Counted from the stretch's first letter, positions 44,046 through 52,777 are shown. The stretch is DNA of 64,000 nt from Bacillus cereus (GCF_002584535.1 NZ_NUOT01000045.1:1-64000); one strand, 5' to 3'. Notes: generated by a model not told the origin, from the sequence alone. A program made the numbers and translations.

Positions 44046-44090
44046 TAAAAAGGTTGTTAACCGTGCGATGGTAACAACCTTTTTATTGTT
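44046..44090 (-). terminator. terminator of the cold-shock protein gene
   Basis: Minus strand AAAAAGGTTGTTA ... TAACAACCTTTTT. Confidence 0.88.
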
Positions 44091-44094
44091 TAAA

Positions 44095-44298
44095 TTATAG
44101 CTTTACAACGTTTTTAGCTTGAGGTCCACGGTTGCCTTCTTCAACTTCGAAGCTAACTTCTTGACCTTCGTCAAGAGATTTGAAACCTTCGCCAGTGATA
44201 GCAGAGAAGTGAACGAATACATCGTTACCGTCTGCAACTTCGATGAAACCGAAACCTTTTTCGCTGTTAAACCATTTTACTTTACCTGTTAATGTCAT
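44095..44298 (-). CDS. CspA-family cold-shock protein
   Basis: 67 residues, a single cold-shock domain with RNP1 KGFGFIEV (~15-22) and RNP2 DVFVHFSAI (~26-34), the RNA-chaperone fold that melts structured mRNA. Start ATG 44298 behind GGAGG. Highly conserved, so the cspA-E paralogue cannot be told apart reliably. The long upstream region (44299 to about 44470) may act as a cold-responsive leader. Confidence 0.95.
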   Translation of the reverse strand: MTLTGKVKWFNSEKGFGFIEVADGNDVFVHFSAITGEGFKSLDEGQEVSFEVEEGNRGPQAKNVVKL

Positions 44299-44743
44299 GG
44301 TAAGAGCCTCCTAAAAATAAGAAAAATAAATTACAATATGATCGGTCTTATTTCAATGAAAATAAAAATTCACATATTATCAAAAATCAATTATGAATAC
44401 GTATTATCCTTAATAGATGCTTGATAATATGCAAAGTGAAACGTCTATAAATTTGACCTTAAGACCTATCTTACAACAAATGGTGAGAAATAGCAAGTGC
44501 TGGAAGTAAGTGGAGTAAGGGAGGTGCTTCAATCACGCTACTGGTACAGTGATTGGATTGTATTTTATGTTTTTAAGTTCTTTATTAATTAGGTATAAAA
44601 ATAGGTCTTTTCAATGTAGTATGCCTAGTATAAAGTGCCTCAGATGATTAGGAATGGTATTTCTTATTGCCTTCTTTTTATTGAATATAGTAAATTTAAT
44701 GTAAAATAGGAAGTGTTTGTAAGTGGTGGAGGGAGGAGTAGTT
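44299..44743. other. intergenic region upstream of divergent csp and CPBP genes
   Basis: No intact gene. A plus-strand open stretch 44531-44647 (NHATGTVIGLYFMFLSSLLI) reads like a membrane-protein remnant without a start. A TTATTG-18-TAAAAT pair near 44680-44706 could be the promoter of the CPBP gene. Confidence 0.4.
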
Positions 44744-45646
44744 TTGAATAATAGTCGATTTAAAACAATTAAAGCAGCCAAGGAAGGGCGAAAGAAAGTA
44801 CATCCAATTTTAGCAGTAATATTATCGGTTGTATTTTTGACTCTTGGCGAATTGTTTATGGTATTTATATTATTTTTACCGAAAGCAGAAACGACATTTA
44901 TGAAGGGGATTTATGATAATGTAAGGATGTTATTGACATTTGGTGCAGCGATTTTAATTGTATTTTTATGGGTTCGTTTTGTGGAAAAACGTCGATTTTC
45001 ATCAATTGGTTTTTGGAAAGATAATGCTTTGAAAAAATATTTACGTGGAGCTTTCATTGGTTTTATATTTATAACAATACCAGTTTTAATTTTAGTTTTA
45101 AGTGGTTCTGTTACCTTACATGTGCAACAGATTTCAAGTACATTCATATTAGGAATATTAGGTTCTTTAATCGCGTTTTTGGTACAAGGTGCCGCAGAAG
45201 AAATTGTTGTACACGGTTGGTTATTTCCAGTTATTTCAGTTAGAAGTCGGATATGGATTGGGATTGTTATTACATCATTTCTCTTTGGATTTCTCCATCT
45301 GTTAAATCCAGGCATAACAATTCTTTCTATATCAAATATCATATTAGTTGGTGTATTTGCAGCGTTCTATGTATTAAAAGAGAATAGCCTTTGGGGAATA
45401 TGCGCTTGGCATTCTATATGGAACTGGGCTCAATATAATATATATGGTTTTGCGGTAAGTGGTACAACAATATACTCTACACCTTTGTTTAAATCAACAA
45501 CAAGAGGACCAGAATCGTTACATGGAGGAACTTTTGGAATTGAAGGAAGTGTAATTACAACAATTATGCTTGCGGTTGCCTCAATAGTATTATGGAAACA
45601 ACTGTGGGGCAGACGATCGAAACAGCATAATATGGATAGTTTGTGA
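44744..45646 (+). CDS. CPBP-family intramembrane metalloprotease
   Basis: About 300 residues, eight hydrophobic segments, with CAAX-protease/bacteriocin-processing (CPBP) motifs in order: AAEEIVVHGWLFPV (EE motif, ~152; the usual Arg is replaced by His), FLFGFLHLLNPG (F-x-x-x-H, ~184) and WHSIWNWAQYN (~227). Probably a membrane protease or self-immunity protein. Start: TTG 44744 after GGAGGAG; an upstream GTG at 44723 precedes the ribosome site and is unlikely. Confidence 0.85.
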   Translation: MNNSRFKTIKAAKEGRKKVHPILAVILSVVFLTLGELFMVFILFLPKAETTFMKGIYDNVRMLLTFGAAILIVFLWVRFVEKRRFSSIGFWKDNALKKYLRGAFIGFIFITIPVLILVLSGSVTLHVQQISSTFILGILGSLIAFLVQGAAEEIVVHGWLFPVISVRSRIWIGIVITSFLFGFLHLLNPGITILSISNIILVGVFAAFYVLKENSLWGICAWHSIWNWAQYNIYGFAVSGTTIYSTPLFKSTTRGPESLHGGTFGIEGSVITTIMLAVASIVLWKQLWGRRSKQHNMDSL

Positions 45647-45763
45647 TGAGGGTGAAAATTCACTGCAAGTATCGAAGCCGTGATCGGATTGTTTGGTTTT
45701 TTATTGAGCGAACATAGTGTAATAATTGTCAAAAATCCATATGTCCTTGGTCCAAATTTGTAA
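45646..45763 (+). pseudogene. possible broken small gene overlapping the CPBP stop
   Basis: ATG 45646 overlaps the preceding TGA. Its frame gives only MRVKIHC... and a 23-codon ORF, but removing one A in GTGAAAATTC yields KFTASIEAVIGLFGFLLSEH and then SVIIVKNPYVLGPNL to TAA 45763, which looks like a hydrophobic small protein. Low confidence; family unknown. Confidence 0.25.
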
Positions 45764-46120
45764 TAGCATCGCCTATCATATATTTAAATGGATTTAAAAT
45801 AAAAATGCTTTTCTAATTCAATTGATTTTAAATATAGGTAGGATAAAGCTAATCGTATTTTGCTGAAAAGAGATAGAGTGCGTGAAAAATAATTTGAAAT
45901 TTTAGAAAATTTAATTCTTTTTGTAGAATAATCTTGCAATATGAAATGGAATAGAAATACAATAAAAGGAAACATAGGGGATGAACTGATAAAATAATAC
46001 TTTTGGGGAGAATTTTTATGAAAAAACATCTTCAATGAATCATTTATAACGAGTACATTTAAAAAATGAAATCACTAGAAGGAAAATGAGTGATGGAATG
46101 TTGAGGGGGGAATGTGTTCA
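45764..46120. other. intergenic stretch, no gene seen
   Basis: AT-rich. A minus-strand frame (45784-46035) lacks a ribosome site and is rich in Phe/Ser/Lys, as expected of antisense translation. No clear promoter motif was identified. Confidence 0.5.
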
Positions 46121-46726
46121 ATGAAAACACTATTAAAAATACTAGGGATAATTGCTGGGATGGCAGTAATTGGCGTGGCACTAACTTATGGAATCTTGTA
46201 CTATCTCAATAATAGTAAGCCAACCGCTAAAAAAACATCAATTGCAGCTCCAGCAGTGGAAGTATTAGCTGATAGTAAAGTAAAAACAGAGAATGCGAAA
46301 ATTTTAGAAAATGGGAATTATTCATTGCCAAATAGTGATTTTAATAAAGACTTTAAGTGGACTGATGAAAAAGTACAGACTGCATTACATGAAATGGCAC
46401 ATCAAAAAGTAAAAGCAGATCAAAAATGGGGTTATATTTTTATAACACAAGAACGAATTGAAAGTTTAATTGAGATTGTTAAGAGTGGAAATATGAATCA
46501 AAAAAGTGCATATATAGGTATTTTAGAAAGATGGAAGCAAGGAAAATACGAGAAAGTTGATGCTGATCATAATACGATTTGGAAATTACAAAGCGGTAAC
46601 CTTGGTGAAGGTAAGGGGATAATGTCACAGGATGAGCAGAAAGATTTGATTAATAAAGTCTTCATGAAAAAAGAGACATTTTCAGGAAGTACGTTAATAG
46701 CGGGTGGGGAACAAGGGGAAAAATAA
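46121..46726 (+). CDS. DUF6241-type membrane-anchored protein
   Basis: About 201 residues: N-terminal helix LLKILGIIAGMAVIGVALTY (~4-30), then an extracytoplasmic domain with WTDEKVQTALHEMAHQKVKA, WGYIFITQERIESLIEIV and NGDE/K-rich loops. It resembles the DUF6241 family of B. cereus; function unknown. The HEMAH string is not accompanied by further protease features. Start: ATG 46121 with GGGGGG upstream; ATG 46112 is too close to it. Confidence 0.72.
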   Translation: MKTLLKILGIIAGMAVIGVALTYGILYYLNNSKPTAKKTSIAAPAVEVLADSKVKTENAKILENGNYSLPNSDFNKDFKWTDEKVQTALHEMAHQKVKADQKWGYIFITQERIESLIEIVKSGNMNQKSAYIGILERWKQGKYEKVDADHNTIWKLQSGNLGEGKGIMSQDEQKDLINKVFMKKETFSGSTLIAGGEQGEK

Positions 46727-46770
46727 CTTGTAAAATATACATAATTATATTGAAAATATTAGATTGTTCA

Positions 46771-46817
46771 GACCTTGTCTTGGTGGAGAAATATACCAAG
46801 GCAAGGTTGTTTTATTT
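46771..46817 (+). terminator. terminator of the DUF6241-type gene
   Basis: ACCTTGtCTTGGT ... ACCAAGgCAAGGT followed by TGTTTTATTT. Its T-tract touches the marR -35 box. Confidence 0.82.
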
Positions 46818-46855
46818 GACATATGAAATATATGAGAATAAGATTCATATATGAA
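46816..46855 (+). promoter_or_regulatory. marR promoter with overlapping operator
   Basis: TTGACA (46816-46821), 17 bases, TAAGAT (46839-46844). The dyad TTCATATATGAA (46844-46855) begins at the last -10 base; the same sequence occurs twice before the MFS gene, pointing to autoregulation. Confidence 0.75.
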
Positions 46856-46878
46856 ATAAAAAAGGAAGGCTTTTTCAA

Positions 46879-47301
46879 ATGGATATGAAAAAAAGGGAAT
46901 TATACGGAAGTATTCGAGATGTTTATCATCAATTGCAAAAAAATTTGGATAAGGCGATAGAAGAGTATGATATAAGTTATGTCCAATTTGGTGTAATACA
47001 AGTACTTGCGAAATCCGGAAAGGTATCGATGTCGAAGTTGATTGAAAACATGGGATGTGTTCCAAGCAATATGACCACCCTAATTCAAAGAATGAAGAGG
47101 GATGGATATGTTGCAACGGAAAAAAATCCAAATGATCAACGGGAAACACTTGTTTATTTAACTGAAAAGGGAGAAACAACTAGAGAGCAAGTCGATGGGA
47201 AGTATGCAAAATTTTTACAAGAAAATTGCAGTTGCTTTACTGATGAAGAAGAACGAAAGCTGCAAGAACTATTATTAAAATGGAAGCACCATTTAGTATA
47301 A
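46879..47301 (+). CDS. MarR-family transcriptional regulator
   Basis: 140 residues, winged helix: VSMSKLIENMGCVPSNMTTLIQRMKRDGYVATEKNPNDQRETLVYLTEKG (~49-100 in two parts) with the DxRxxxxxLT wing. Two Cys near residues 120 (ENCSCF) might sense oxidants or electrophiles. Ribosome site AAGGAAGG. It should repress itself and the MFS exporter downstream through the repeated TTCATATATGAA operators. Confidence 0.9.
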   Translation: MDMKKRELYGSIRDVYHQLQKNLDKAIEEYDISYVQFGVIQVLAKSGKVSMSKLIENMGCVPSNMTTLIQRMKRDGYVATEKNPNDQRETLVYLTEKGETTREQVDGKYAKFLQENCSCFTDEEERKLQELLLKWKHHLV

Positions 47302-47311
47302 TTACGGTATA

Positions 47312-47347
47312 AGAAAAAGTGTAACATCTTCTGTTACATTTTTCTTT
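47312..47347 (+). terminator. terminator of marR
   Basis: AAAAAGTGTAACA-tcttc-TGTTACATTTTTC, between marR and the MFS gene. Confidence 0.85.
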
Positions 47348-47357
47348 ATATAAATCA

Positions 47358-47369
47358 TTCATATATGAA
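47358..47369. promoter_or_regulatory. MarR operator copy upstream of the MFS gene
   Basis: Perfect dyad TTCATATATGAA, identical to the core at 46844-46855, followed by ATAAAAA. Confidence 0.7.
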
Positions 47370-47414
47370 ATAAAAATATATATAAAGTTTGAGGTGAAAG
47401 GACAATTTTAGTAA

Positions 47415-47436
47415 TTTATTTCATATATGAAATAAA
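47415..47436. promoter_or_regulatory. extended MarR operator before the MFS gene
   Basis: Perfect 22-bp palindrome centred on TTCATATATGAA (47420-47431), the longest of the three copies, ending 14 bases before the MFS ATG. Confidence 0.72.
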
Positions 47437-47450
47437 AGTGGAGGAAAAAG

Positions 47451-48647
47451 ATGAAAGGAAAATCAATGTTGTGTATTTTAGCAGTTATTGCGTTTTTTAT
47501 TGGTTTAGATGGTTTAATCGTTTCACCATTATTGCCTGTGATTTCACAAACAACAGGAATGCCTGCTGAAAAAGGAGGGCTTTTAATTACAGCCTATGCA
47601 CTGTGCTATGGGATAGCGGCTCCATTTTTTGGACCATTGTCTGATAAAGTAGGGAGAAAACATTTGATTGTTATAGGGCTAATTATTTTTTCAATCACTA
47701 CATTTTGTACTGGGCTTATGGATCGTTTTGAAATACTCTTATTGTTCCGTGGATTGACTGGTTTATCAGGTGCGATGATCATGCCAAGTGTATTTGCACT
47801 AGTAGGAGATAAAGTACCATACGAGTCTCGCGGAAAAGCGATGGGAATGATTATGGGAGCGATGATTGGATCAACGGTATTAGGCGTGCCTATCGGTGCG
47901 TTTTTATCTGAGGTAGGAAATTGGCAATGGACATTTTATATCATTGGATTACTGACTTTGCTTGTTACGATAATTGCAAGTCAATTGTTAGAAAAAGAGG
48001 TACCGAAAAATCAATTATCAGTTTCTGCACCGAAAGCAATGATGAAATCATATAAAGTGATATTCACGAATTTTTCTATTTTCTTTGCGTTATCAGCAAC
48101 ACTTTTATGGACTGTTGGCTTACATGGTATGTTCTCATACATAGGTGTGTATTATGAAAGAAATTTTGGATTTACAGTTGGACAGATTGGAATTGTAATA
48201 TTCTTTGCTGGTTTAGGGAGTGTAATTGGTAATATAGTTGGAGGGAAATTAGCAGATAAAATAGGAAAAAAAATAGTGGTTTCCATTGCGGGTGTTATCG
48301 CTTCAGTTAGTGTAATTACATTTTCACTCTATATTGATAATATCAAAATCGCGATTATGGCACATATGGTTTGGAGCCTATTCATTGGATTTGGTCAAGC
48401 ATCACTAACAGCTTTGATTTCTGAATTAAGTCCAGCAATTAGAGGGACAATTATGGCGTTGAATAGTTCTGCAATGTATATTGGAATGACGATCGCTTCG
48501 AGTGTTTCATCGTTTACCTTGAGTAAAGGATTTCCATTTGTTACTTTAGGGATTATTTGCGCAATTGCTAGTTTACTTGTTTTGCCGATGATTTATTTTC
48601 TTGTTAAGGAAAAGACTATGTCTAATAAAAAGGAAAGAATCATGTAA
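47451..48647 (+). CDS. MFS drug-efflux transporter (DHA1 type)
   Basis: 398 residues, twelve membrane segments. GPLSDKVGRKHLIVIG (loop 2-3, ~63-78) and RGLTGLSGAMIMPSVFALVGD (motif B/C region) identify a DHA1 proton-driven multidrug exporter; VLGVPIGAFLSEVGNWQW is the motif C-like antiporter segment. Ribosome site GTGGAGG. Preceded by two operators of the neighbouring MarR regulator; substrate unknown, probably the inducer of that regulator. Confidence 0.9.
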   Translation: MKGKSMLCILAVIAFFIGLDGLIVSPLLPVISQTTGMPAEKGGLLITAYALCYGIAAPFFGPLSDKVGRKHLIVIGLIIFSITTFCTGLMDRFEILLLFRGLTGLSGAMIMPSVFALVGDKVPYESRGKAMGMIMGAMIGSTVLGVPIGAFLSEVGNWQWTFYIIGLLTLLVTIIASQLLEKEVPKNQLSVSAPKAMMKSYKVIFTNFSIFFALSATLLWTVGLHGMFSYIGVYYERNFGFTVGQIGIVIFFAGLGSVIGNIVGGKLADKIGKKIVVSIAGVIASVSVITFSLYIDNIKIAIMAHMVWSLFIGFGQASLTALISELSPAIRGTIMALNSSAMYIGMTIASSVSSFTLSKGFPFVTLGIICAIASLLVLPMIYFLVKEKTMSNKKERIM

Positions 48648-48691
48648 AAGGGAAAGTATACCTATCAACTTAAACATATTCTCAAATGAAC

Positions 48692-48743
48692 AAGGTGAGT
48701 TGATTTCTTGCGTAAAGGAAAATCAACTCACCATCTTTTTATG
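48692..48743 (+). terminator. terminator of the MFS gene
   Basis: GGTGAGTTGATTT ... AAATCAACTCACC followed by ATCTTTTTA. Confidence 0.85.
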
Positions 48744-49089
48744 TATCTGGCTATTTGTAATCGTCTTTAAGATGTAGAGAAAAGCAGGGAAGATAAGCAG
48801 GTGATAACTATTCAAAAAAGTCTAATTTGGCAACTAGAAAAAACATTGTTATCTAGGAACAAAGATTCTATGGAGCAAAAACATCAAGAATAAAAAATAT
48901 TCATTTGATAGGATTTAGATAGATTATAAAGAGGGAAAAAGGAGCGGATTTGTCCTTAAAGTTATATTGAAACTCTTGACTTATTTTGGTATATTTTGTG
49001 ATAATATGTTGAGTTAGAAGAGAACTTCTTTGATTTAAACACAATAGAAAACGATTACATTAATAGGAATGAACTTATGGAGGAACAAT
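48744..49089. other. intergenic stretch with one doubtful 30-codon frame
   Basis: A GTG near 48801 opens MITIQKSLIWQLEKTLLSRN and ends about ten residues later; it has no good ribosome site and was not called. The remainder is AT-rich and holds the leader of the next gene. Confidence 0.4.
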
Positions 49090-49974
49090 ATGGGGAATCT
49101 TATTCTTTCTGAAAACTTTTTGATGGAAGAACCGAAAAAGGAATTGTTGTTTCAATTATTTGAAGAGGTGTTTCATATTCCTGTTCAAACGTTGCAAAAT
49201 TTTGAATCCAATGGATTTTGGGATGCTACATACAAACCTTTTTCTTATTTACAAGAAGGGCAAGTAATTGCAAATGTGTCGATGTTTGCGTTACCAATGT
49301 TTATAAAAGGAGAGCAGATTTATGCAGCTGGTATTCAATCTGTCATGACACATCCAAAATATAGGAGAAGAGGTTTGATGAAGCAGCTTCTTGGTAAAGT
49401 ATTACAAGAAATAGATAAACAATATGAATGTGCAATGTTATTTACAGAGAAACCGGAACTATATGAACCATTTGGTTTTCGAGTTGTACAACAACATCTG
49501 ATGACGTTATTATATGATAAAGTTCAATCTCGTTCATCTTCACTTCGAAAATTAGATTTTTATAATGAAGAAGATATGCAACTTATAAAAGAAATAATAC
49601 AAAACGCTCAACAGCTTTCGATGGAATTTTCACCATTAAACTATCAGTCTTCTTTTTATTTTAATATGTACGATGTGAAATGGAATGAAAAACTATATTA
49701 TTCAGAGAAACTGGACGCACTTATTGTATTTGAAGTGAAAGATCAAGTGTTAAAATTATTTGGTGTTTTTGCACAAATTATTCCGATTTTAGATGATGTA
49801 TGTGCCGAAATAACTGAACCATTTACAGAGATTGAATTTTACTTTTATCCTGATGAATTAGGTATTGAAGAGGTAGCGTGCAAAGAGTTTCAGTCTGAAA
49901 AGTACTTAATGATTCGCGACAGTGAAAAGTTTGATTTGAATGGATATAAGTTTCCAATTTTAACAGAATTTTAA
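49090..49974 (+). CDS. GNAT-family N-acetyltransferase (Eis-like layout)
   Basis: 294 residues. N-terminal acetyltransferase domain with AAGIQSVMTHPKYRRRGLMKQLLGKVLQEID (~75-105, in two parts R-R-R-G-L-M) followed by a second domain of about 150 residues, as in two-domain Eis-type enzymes, though shorter than the ~400-residue Eis proteins. Start: ATG 49090 after GGAGG; ATG 49069 lacks a ribosome site. Target unknown. Confidence 0.82.
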   Translation: MGNLILSENFLMEEPKKELLFQLFEEVFHIPVQTLQNFESNGFWDATYKPFSYLQEGQVIANVSMFALPMFIKGEQIYAAGIQSVMTHPKYRRRGLMKQLLGKVLQEIDKQYECAMLFTEKPELYEPFGFRVVQQHLMTLLYDKVQSRSSSLRKLDFYNEEDMQLIKEIIQNAQQLSMEFSPLNYQSSFYFNMYDVKWNEKLYYSEKLDALIVFEVKDQVLKLFGVFAQIIPILDDVCAEITEPFTEIEFYFYPDELGIEEVACKEFQSEKYLMIRDSEKFDLNGYKFPILTEF

Positions 49975-50018
49975 ATAGAATCTTAATCTATAATTAATAA
50001 CTAGTTACTTATTTTTAT

Positions 50019-50053
50019 AAAAAGGAGCATCTGTTATGGATGCTCTTTTTTGA
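50019..50053 (+). terminator. terminator of the Eis-like acetyltransferase gene
   Basis: AAAAAGGAGCATC-tgttatg-GATGCTCTTTTTT. Confidence 0.88.
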
Positions 50054-50093
50054 TGTGTAAACAGTAAATTTAATGCTAGATAAAACGAAAATT

Positions 50094-50261
50094 CTATTTG
50101 TTTTTACCGCAATTACATCCTTTTTTCTTTACATACCCTTGGCGATATAGGCTTTGTGATGATTGATGATTGGAAGATTGTGAAGATGAAGTGCGGATAT
50201 CTTTATTATTAGAAGAATCTTTGTTAGAAGAATAATTGTTAGAATCGTACTCTTTATTCAT
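50094..50261 (-). CDS. small Ser/Asn-rich protein with Cys-x-Cys tail (55 aa)
   Basis: A very strong ribosome site (GGAGGTGATGGTATC) precedes ATG 50261. The 55-residue product is Ser/Asn/Lys-rich and ends VKKKGCNCGKNK with a CNC motif. It has no membrane segment. Function unknown; composition and the basic Cys-containing end recall small sporulation-associated peptides of the B. cereus group, which is only an impression. Easily missed because of its length. Confidence 0.75.
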   Translation of the reverse strand: MNKEYDSNNYSSNKDSSNNKDIRTSSSQSSNHQSSQSLYRQGYVKKKGCNCGKNK

Positions 50262-50574
50262 GATACCATCACCTCCAGTTTGATATATAGATAGTATATG
50301 TGAAAACTCTATTAATCGTTACTGTAGTTTAAGGTAATGAATATAATGAAAATATGAGAGGATTCGTACATACAAGATTTTGAAGAACCAAAAGGATGCT
50401 TACAGAGTAAGTAAACATCTTTTTAGAACTCATTTTTCAGCTTATTAACCGGAGTAAAGTGCAATATAATTTTTATAGGATCTTAAGTGAAAGGTACTTA
50501 AACTCTGATTTACTAGATAAAGAATATATTTGCGCTGTTGATATATAAATACACTTCAATGCTAACTTCTCCTA
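50262..50574. other. intergenic stretch, no gene seen
   Basis: AT-rich region holding the leader of the 55-aa gene (minus) and the downstream side of the cupin gene. No terminator of good quality was found for the cupin gene. Nothing else seen. Confidence 0.45.
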
Positions 50575-51216
50575 TTAATACCCCCAATATGGATGAAATG
50601 GAAACTGTTGTTGGTAGTATGAAGGTGGCTGTCCGGAATAGGGGGGATTTTGATGTGGTGTATTGTACAAAGTATTTCGATTTTGAGTGCAGTTTGTCGG
50701 AGGCCCAATTACGGTAGTTGATTGAATAGGGGATACCGCTTTCTTCCACTCCTGTTCATCGAGACAATAGGTATGAGCCATTACAGTTGATGGTGTCAGT
50801 CTTAAAATATCTGAACCAAATATAACTTCTGGTGTAGGAGCGTTAAAAATTGCTAATAAATGTGTATGATCTACAGAGGCAATTTCATAATGCCACCAAC
50901 CTTGGGGTACGTTAGCCACTTGACCTGGTTTAATAGGAAGATTAAGAAGTTGATTTGTAAATGGGTTAAGTATGGATACAATAGCTGCTCCAGAAATACA
51001 GTAAACAAGTTCAGCAGCATTTTGATGTACATGTGGCTCAACGACATTACCAGTGCTTAAAAAAATATCTAATAAAGATGTATTGTCTAATGTATTTAAT
51101 TGTTTAATCCCTAGTACATTTATATAATTTTGCGCATCTTTTTTAAAAAAATTACTTGTACTTAAATCATGAGTAAAACGGACAGAGGGAGAAGTGTAAT
51201 CTATATTGGAAGTCAT
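50575..51216 (-). CDS. cupin-domain protein with Pro/Gln/Tyr-rich tail
   Basis: 213 residues. One cupin barrel: EPHVHQNAAELVYCISG (motif 1, HxH...E, ~60-76) and NVPQGWWHYEIAS (motif 2 His, ~108), as in oxalate-decarboxylase-like and auxin-binding-like cupins. The last ~45 residues are low complexity (NPPYSGQPPSYYQQQ, ending FPFHPYWGY), a tail common in Bacillus coat proteins. Start ATG 51216 behind AAAGGTAGG; an upstream ATG at 51258 lacks one. Possibly a spore-surface metal-binding enzyme; inference only. Confidence 0.85.
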   Translation of the reverse strand: MTSNIDYTSPSVRFTHDLSTSNFFKKDAQNYINVLGIKQLNTLDNTSLLDIFLSTGNVVEPHVHQNAAELVYCISGAAIVSILNPFTNQLLNLPIKPGQVANVPQGWWHYEIASVDHTHLLAIFNAPTPEVIFGSDILRLTPSTVMAHTYCLDEQEWKKAVSPIQSTTVIGPPTNCTQNRNTLYNTPHQNPPYSGQPPSYYQQQFPFHPYWGY

Positions 51217-51488
51217 TGGTTTTCCTACCTTTCTCTTTTGAAATAGGGTTAAATACATGGATTAGGATATGAGTCTAGTTATTTTAGTGTGCAGTATTGA
51301 TTTTCCTATTCGTGTATAAAGAATAGATTTAGAATGAATAAATGATGTTTTTTGAAAAAGCATAGGCTTTATTTACCTTGTAAAAATCAAACTATTTTCG
51401 TAAATACATTGATACCCTTGAGTGATGTAACGCTTAAAGAAAAAAGGTATTGTATTCTTACATCCAAATGATAAAGGAGTGAATGATT

Positions 51489-51797
51489 ATGTCATATAGT
51501 GAAATGATTAGAAAAGAAGTACTGAGCTGGGAGGGTGTTTCTGAAAAGCCACATCGCTTTGGGGGAATTGAATTCAATTATAAAAAGAAAGAGTTAGGTC
51601 ATCTTCATGGTGACAAATTAGCAGACCTTCCATTTCCAAAACCAAAACGGGATGAATTAGTAAATCAAGGATTAGTAAGTCCACATCATGTATTACCTGA
51701 ATCAGGATGGATTAGTTATCATATAAAAAGCGTAGAGGATCTGCCGTTTGTCATTGAACTTTTTCGGATGCAGTATGATAGATTCGTAAAAAATTAG
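51489..51797 (+). CDS. DUF5519/luciferase-domain-like small protein
   Basis: 102 residues: EVLSWEGVSEKPHRFGGIEF, ELGHLHGDKLADLPFPKPKRDEL and HHVLPESGWISYHIKSVEDL, the ordered motifs of the DUF5519 family (G..E....GR.LGHLHG..LADLPFP). Biochemical role unestablished. Start: ATG 51489 with AAAGGAG at good distance; ATG 51483 is alternative. Monocistronic, followed by a long-stem terminator. Confidence 0.82.
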   Translation: MSYSEMIRKEVLSWEGVSEKPHRFGGIEFNYKKKELGHLHGDKLADLPFPKPKRDELVNQGLVSPHHVLPESGWISYHIKSVEDLPFVIELFRMQYDRFVKN

Positions 51798-51819
51798 AGA
51801 AAAGTTGAAGTTGGTACTT

Positions 51820-51864
51820 CATTTACAAAATAACTAGGTATAAATACCTAGTTATTTTGTAAAT
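51820..51864 (+). terminator. long-stem terminator
   Basis: ATTTACAAAATAACTAGGTA pairs with the matching arm ending in TTTTGTAAA; about 20 bp, tiny loop. Probably also works from the other side. Confidence 0.82.
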
Positions 51865-52039
51865 CGCTGAGAAATTCTGATTATTTTTTGCTTTTACAAA
51901 GTAAGAATAGATGTGAAACGTACATATTTAAGGAAATAGAAAAAATATTAGATGAATTACAAAACTTTTTTGAATTGTATGTACGAATTCAGTTAATATA
52001 TGAAAAAGTAGAATGTTGACTAAGGAGTATGAGGTGTTT

Positions 52040-52543
52040 ATGAAAGAAGATATTAAGATTAGAGATGCAAAAATTAGTGATTTATCTAGTATAGTGGATA
52101 TATACAATTCAACTATTTCAAGCAGAATGGTAACTGCTGATACAGAACCTGTTACTGTTACGAGCAAGGAACAATGGTTTCATGAACATTCACCTTCTTT
52201 TAGACCTTTATGGGTAATAGAATCGCAAGGTGAGATATGCGGATGGGTTAGTTTTCAATCCTTTTACGGTCGACCAGCTTATAATGGAACAGCTGAAATA
52301 AGTGTATACATTCATCAAATGCATAGAGGTAGGGGGATAGGTAAATATATCATACAAAAAGTGTTAGATACTTGTCCGAAACTCAAGATTAAAACATTAT
52401 TAGCATTCATATTTGCTCATAATAAAGCTAGTCTTCAGTTATTTTCTTGTTTTGATTTTGAAAAATGGGCGCATTTGCCTAACGTTGCAGAACTAGATGG
52501 AATAGAAAGGGATTTAATCATTCTTGGTAAAAGGATTTCTTGA
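52040..52543 (+). CDS. GNAT acetyltransferase, phosphinothricin-acetyltransferase-like
   Basis: 167 residues: IKIRDAKISDLSSIVDIYNSTI start, the EPVTVTSKEQWFHEH segment and ISVYIHQMHRGRGIGKYIIQKVLD (~92-115, acetyl-CoA loop) are typical of the Pat/MnaT group acting on methionine derivatives or phosphinothricin. Start ATG 52040 after GAGGTG; an ATG at 52013 is upstream of it. A coding-like remnant (ETYIFKEIEKILDELQNFF and on, ending at 52020) lies just before the gene. Confidence 0.85.
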   Translation: MKEDIKIRDAKISDLSSIVDIYNSTISSRMVTADTEPVTVTSKEQWFHEHSPSFRPLWVIESQGEICGWVSFQSFYGRPAYNGTAEISVYIHQMHRGRGIGKYIIQKVLDTCPKLKIKTLLAFIFAHNKASLQLFSCFDFEKWAHLPNVAELDGIERDLIILGKRIS

Positions 52544-52637
52544 TATTTGAGTGAAATATTATAATAATAGTGTAATAAGGTCAGTATAATAAGAGATTAA
52601 ATTTGTATGTGAAAGTAGAAAATATGCAGTTGGATTT

Positions 52638-52677
52638 GAAAATAAACAAGTTAATTAATCTAGCTTGTTTATTTTCA
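52638..52677 (+). terminator. terminator after the Pat-like gene
   Basis: AAATAAACAAG ... CTTGTTTATTTTC. Confidence 0.78.
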
Positions 52678-52705
52678 TTTCATTTAATATTATGCATAAT
52701 TTCAT

Positions 52706-52734
52706 GCAATCGATTGCGTATTTTGTTTTATAAT
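52706..52734 (+). promoter_or_regulatory. beta-amylase promoter with LacI-family-type operator
   Basis: Perfect dyad GCAATCGATTGC at 52706-52717 with central CG, as in LacI/MalR/CcpA-type operators, overlapping the expected -35 position of a TATAAT at 52729-52734. This suggests repression by a sugar-responsive regulator. Confidence 0.6.
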
Positions 52735-52777
52735 GAAAACGGATACATAAAAATGTAATTTAAAGAGGAGAATGTCG

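Noticed and set aside
44911-45342. Minus-strand 143-codon frame within the CPBP gene
   Set aside because: Antisense to a gene with clear motifs; no start signal and no recognisable protein.
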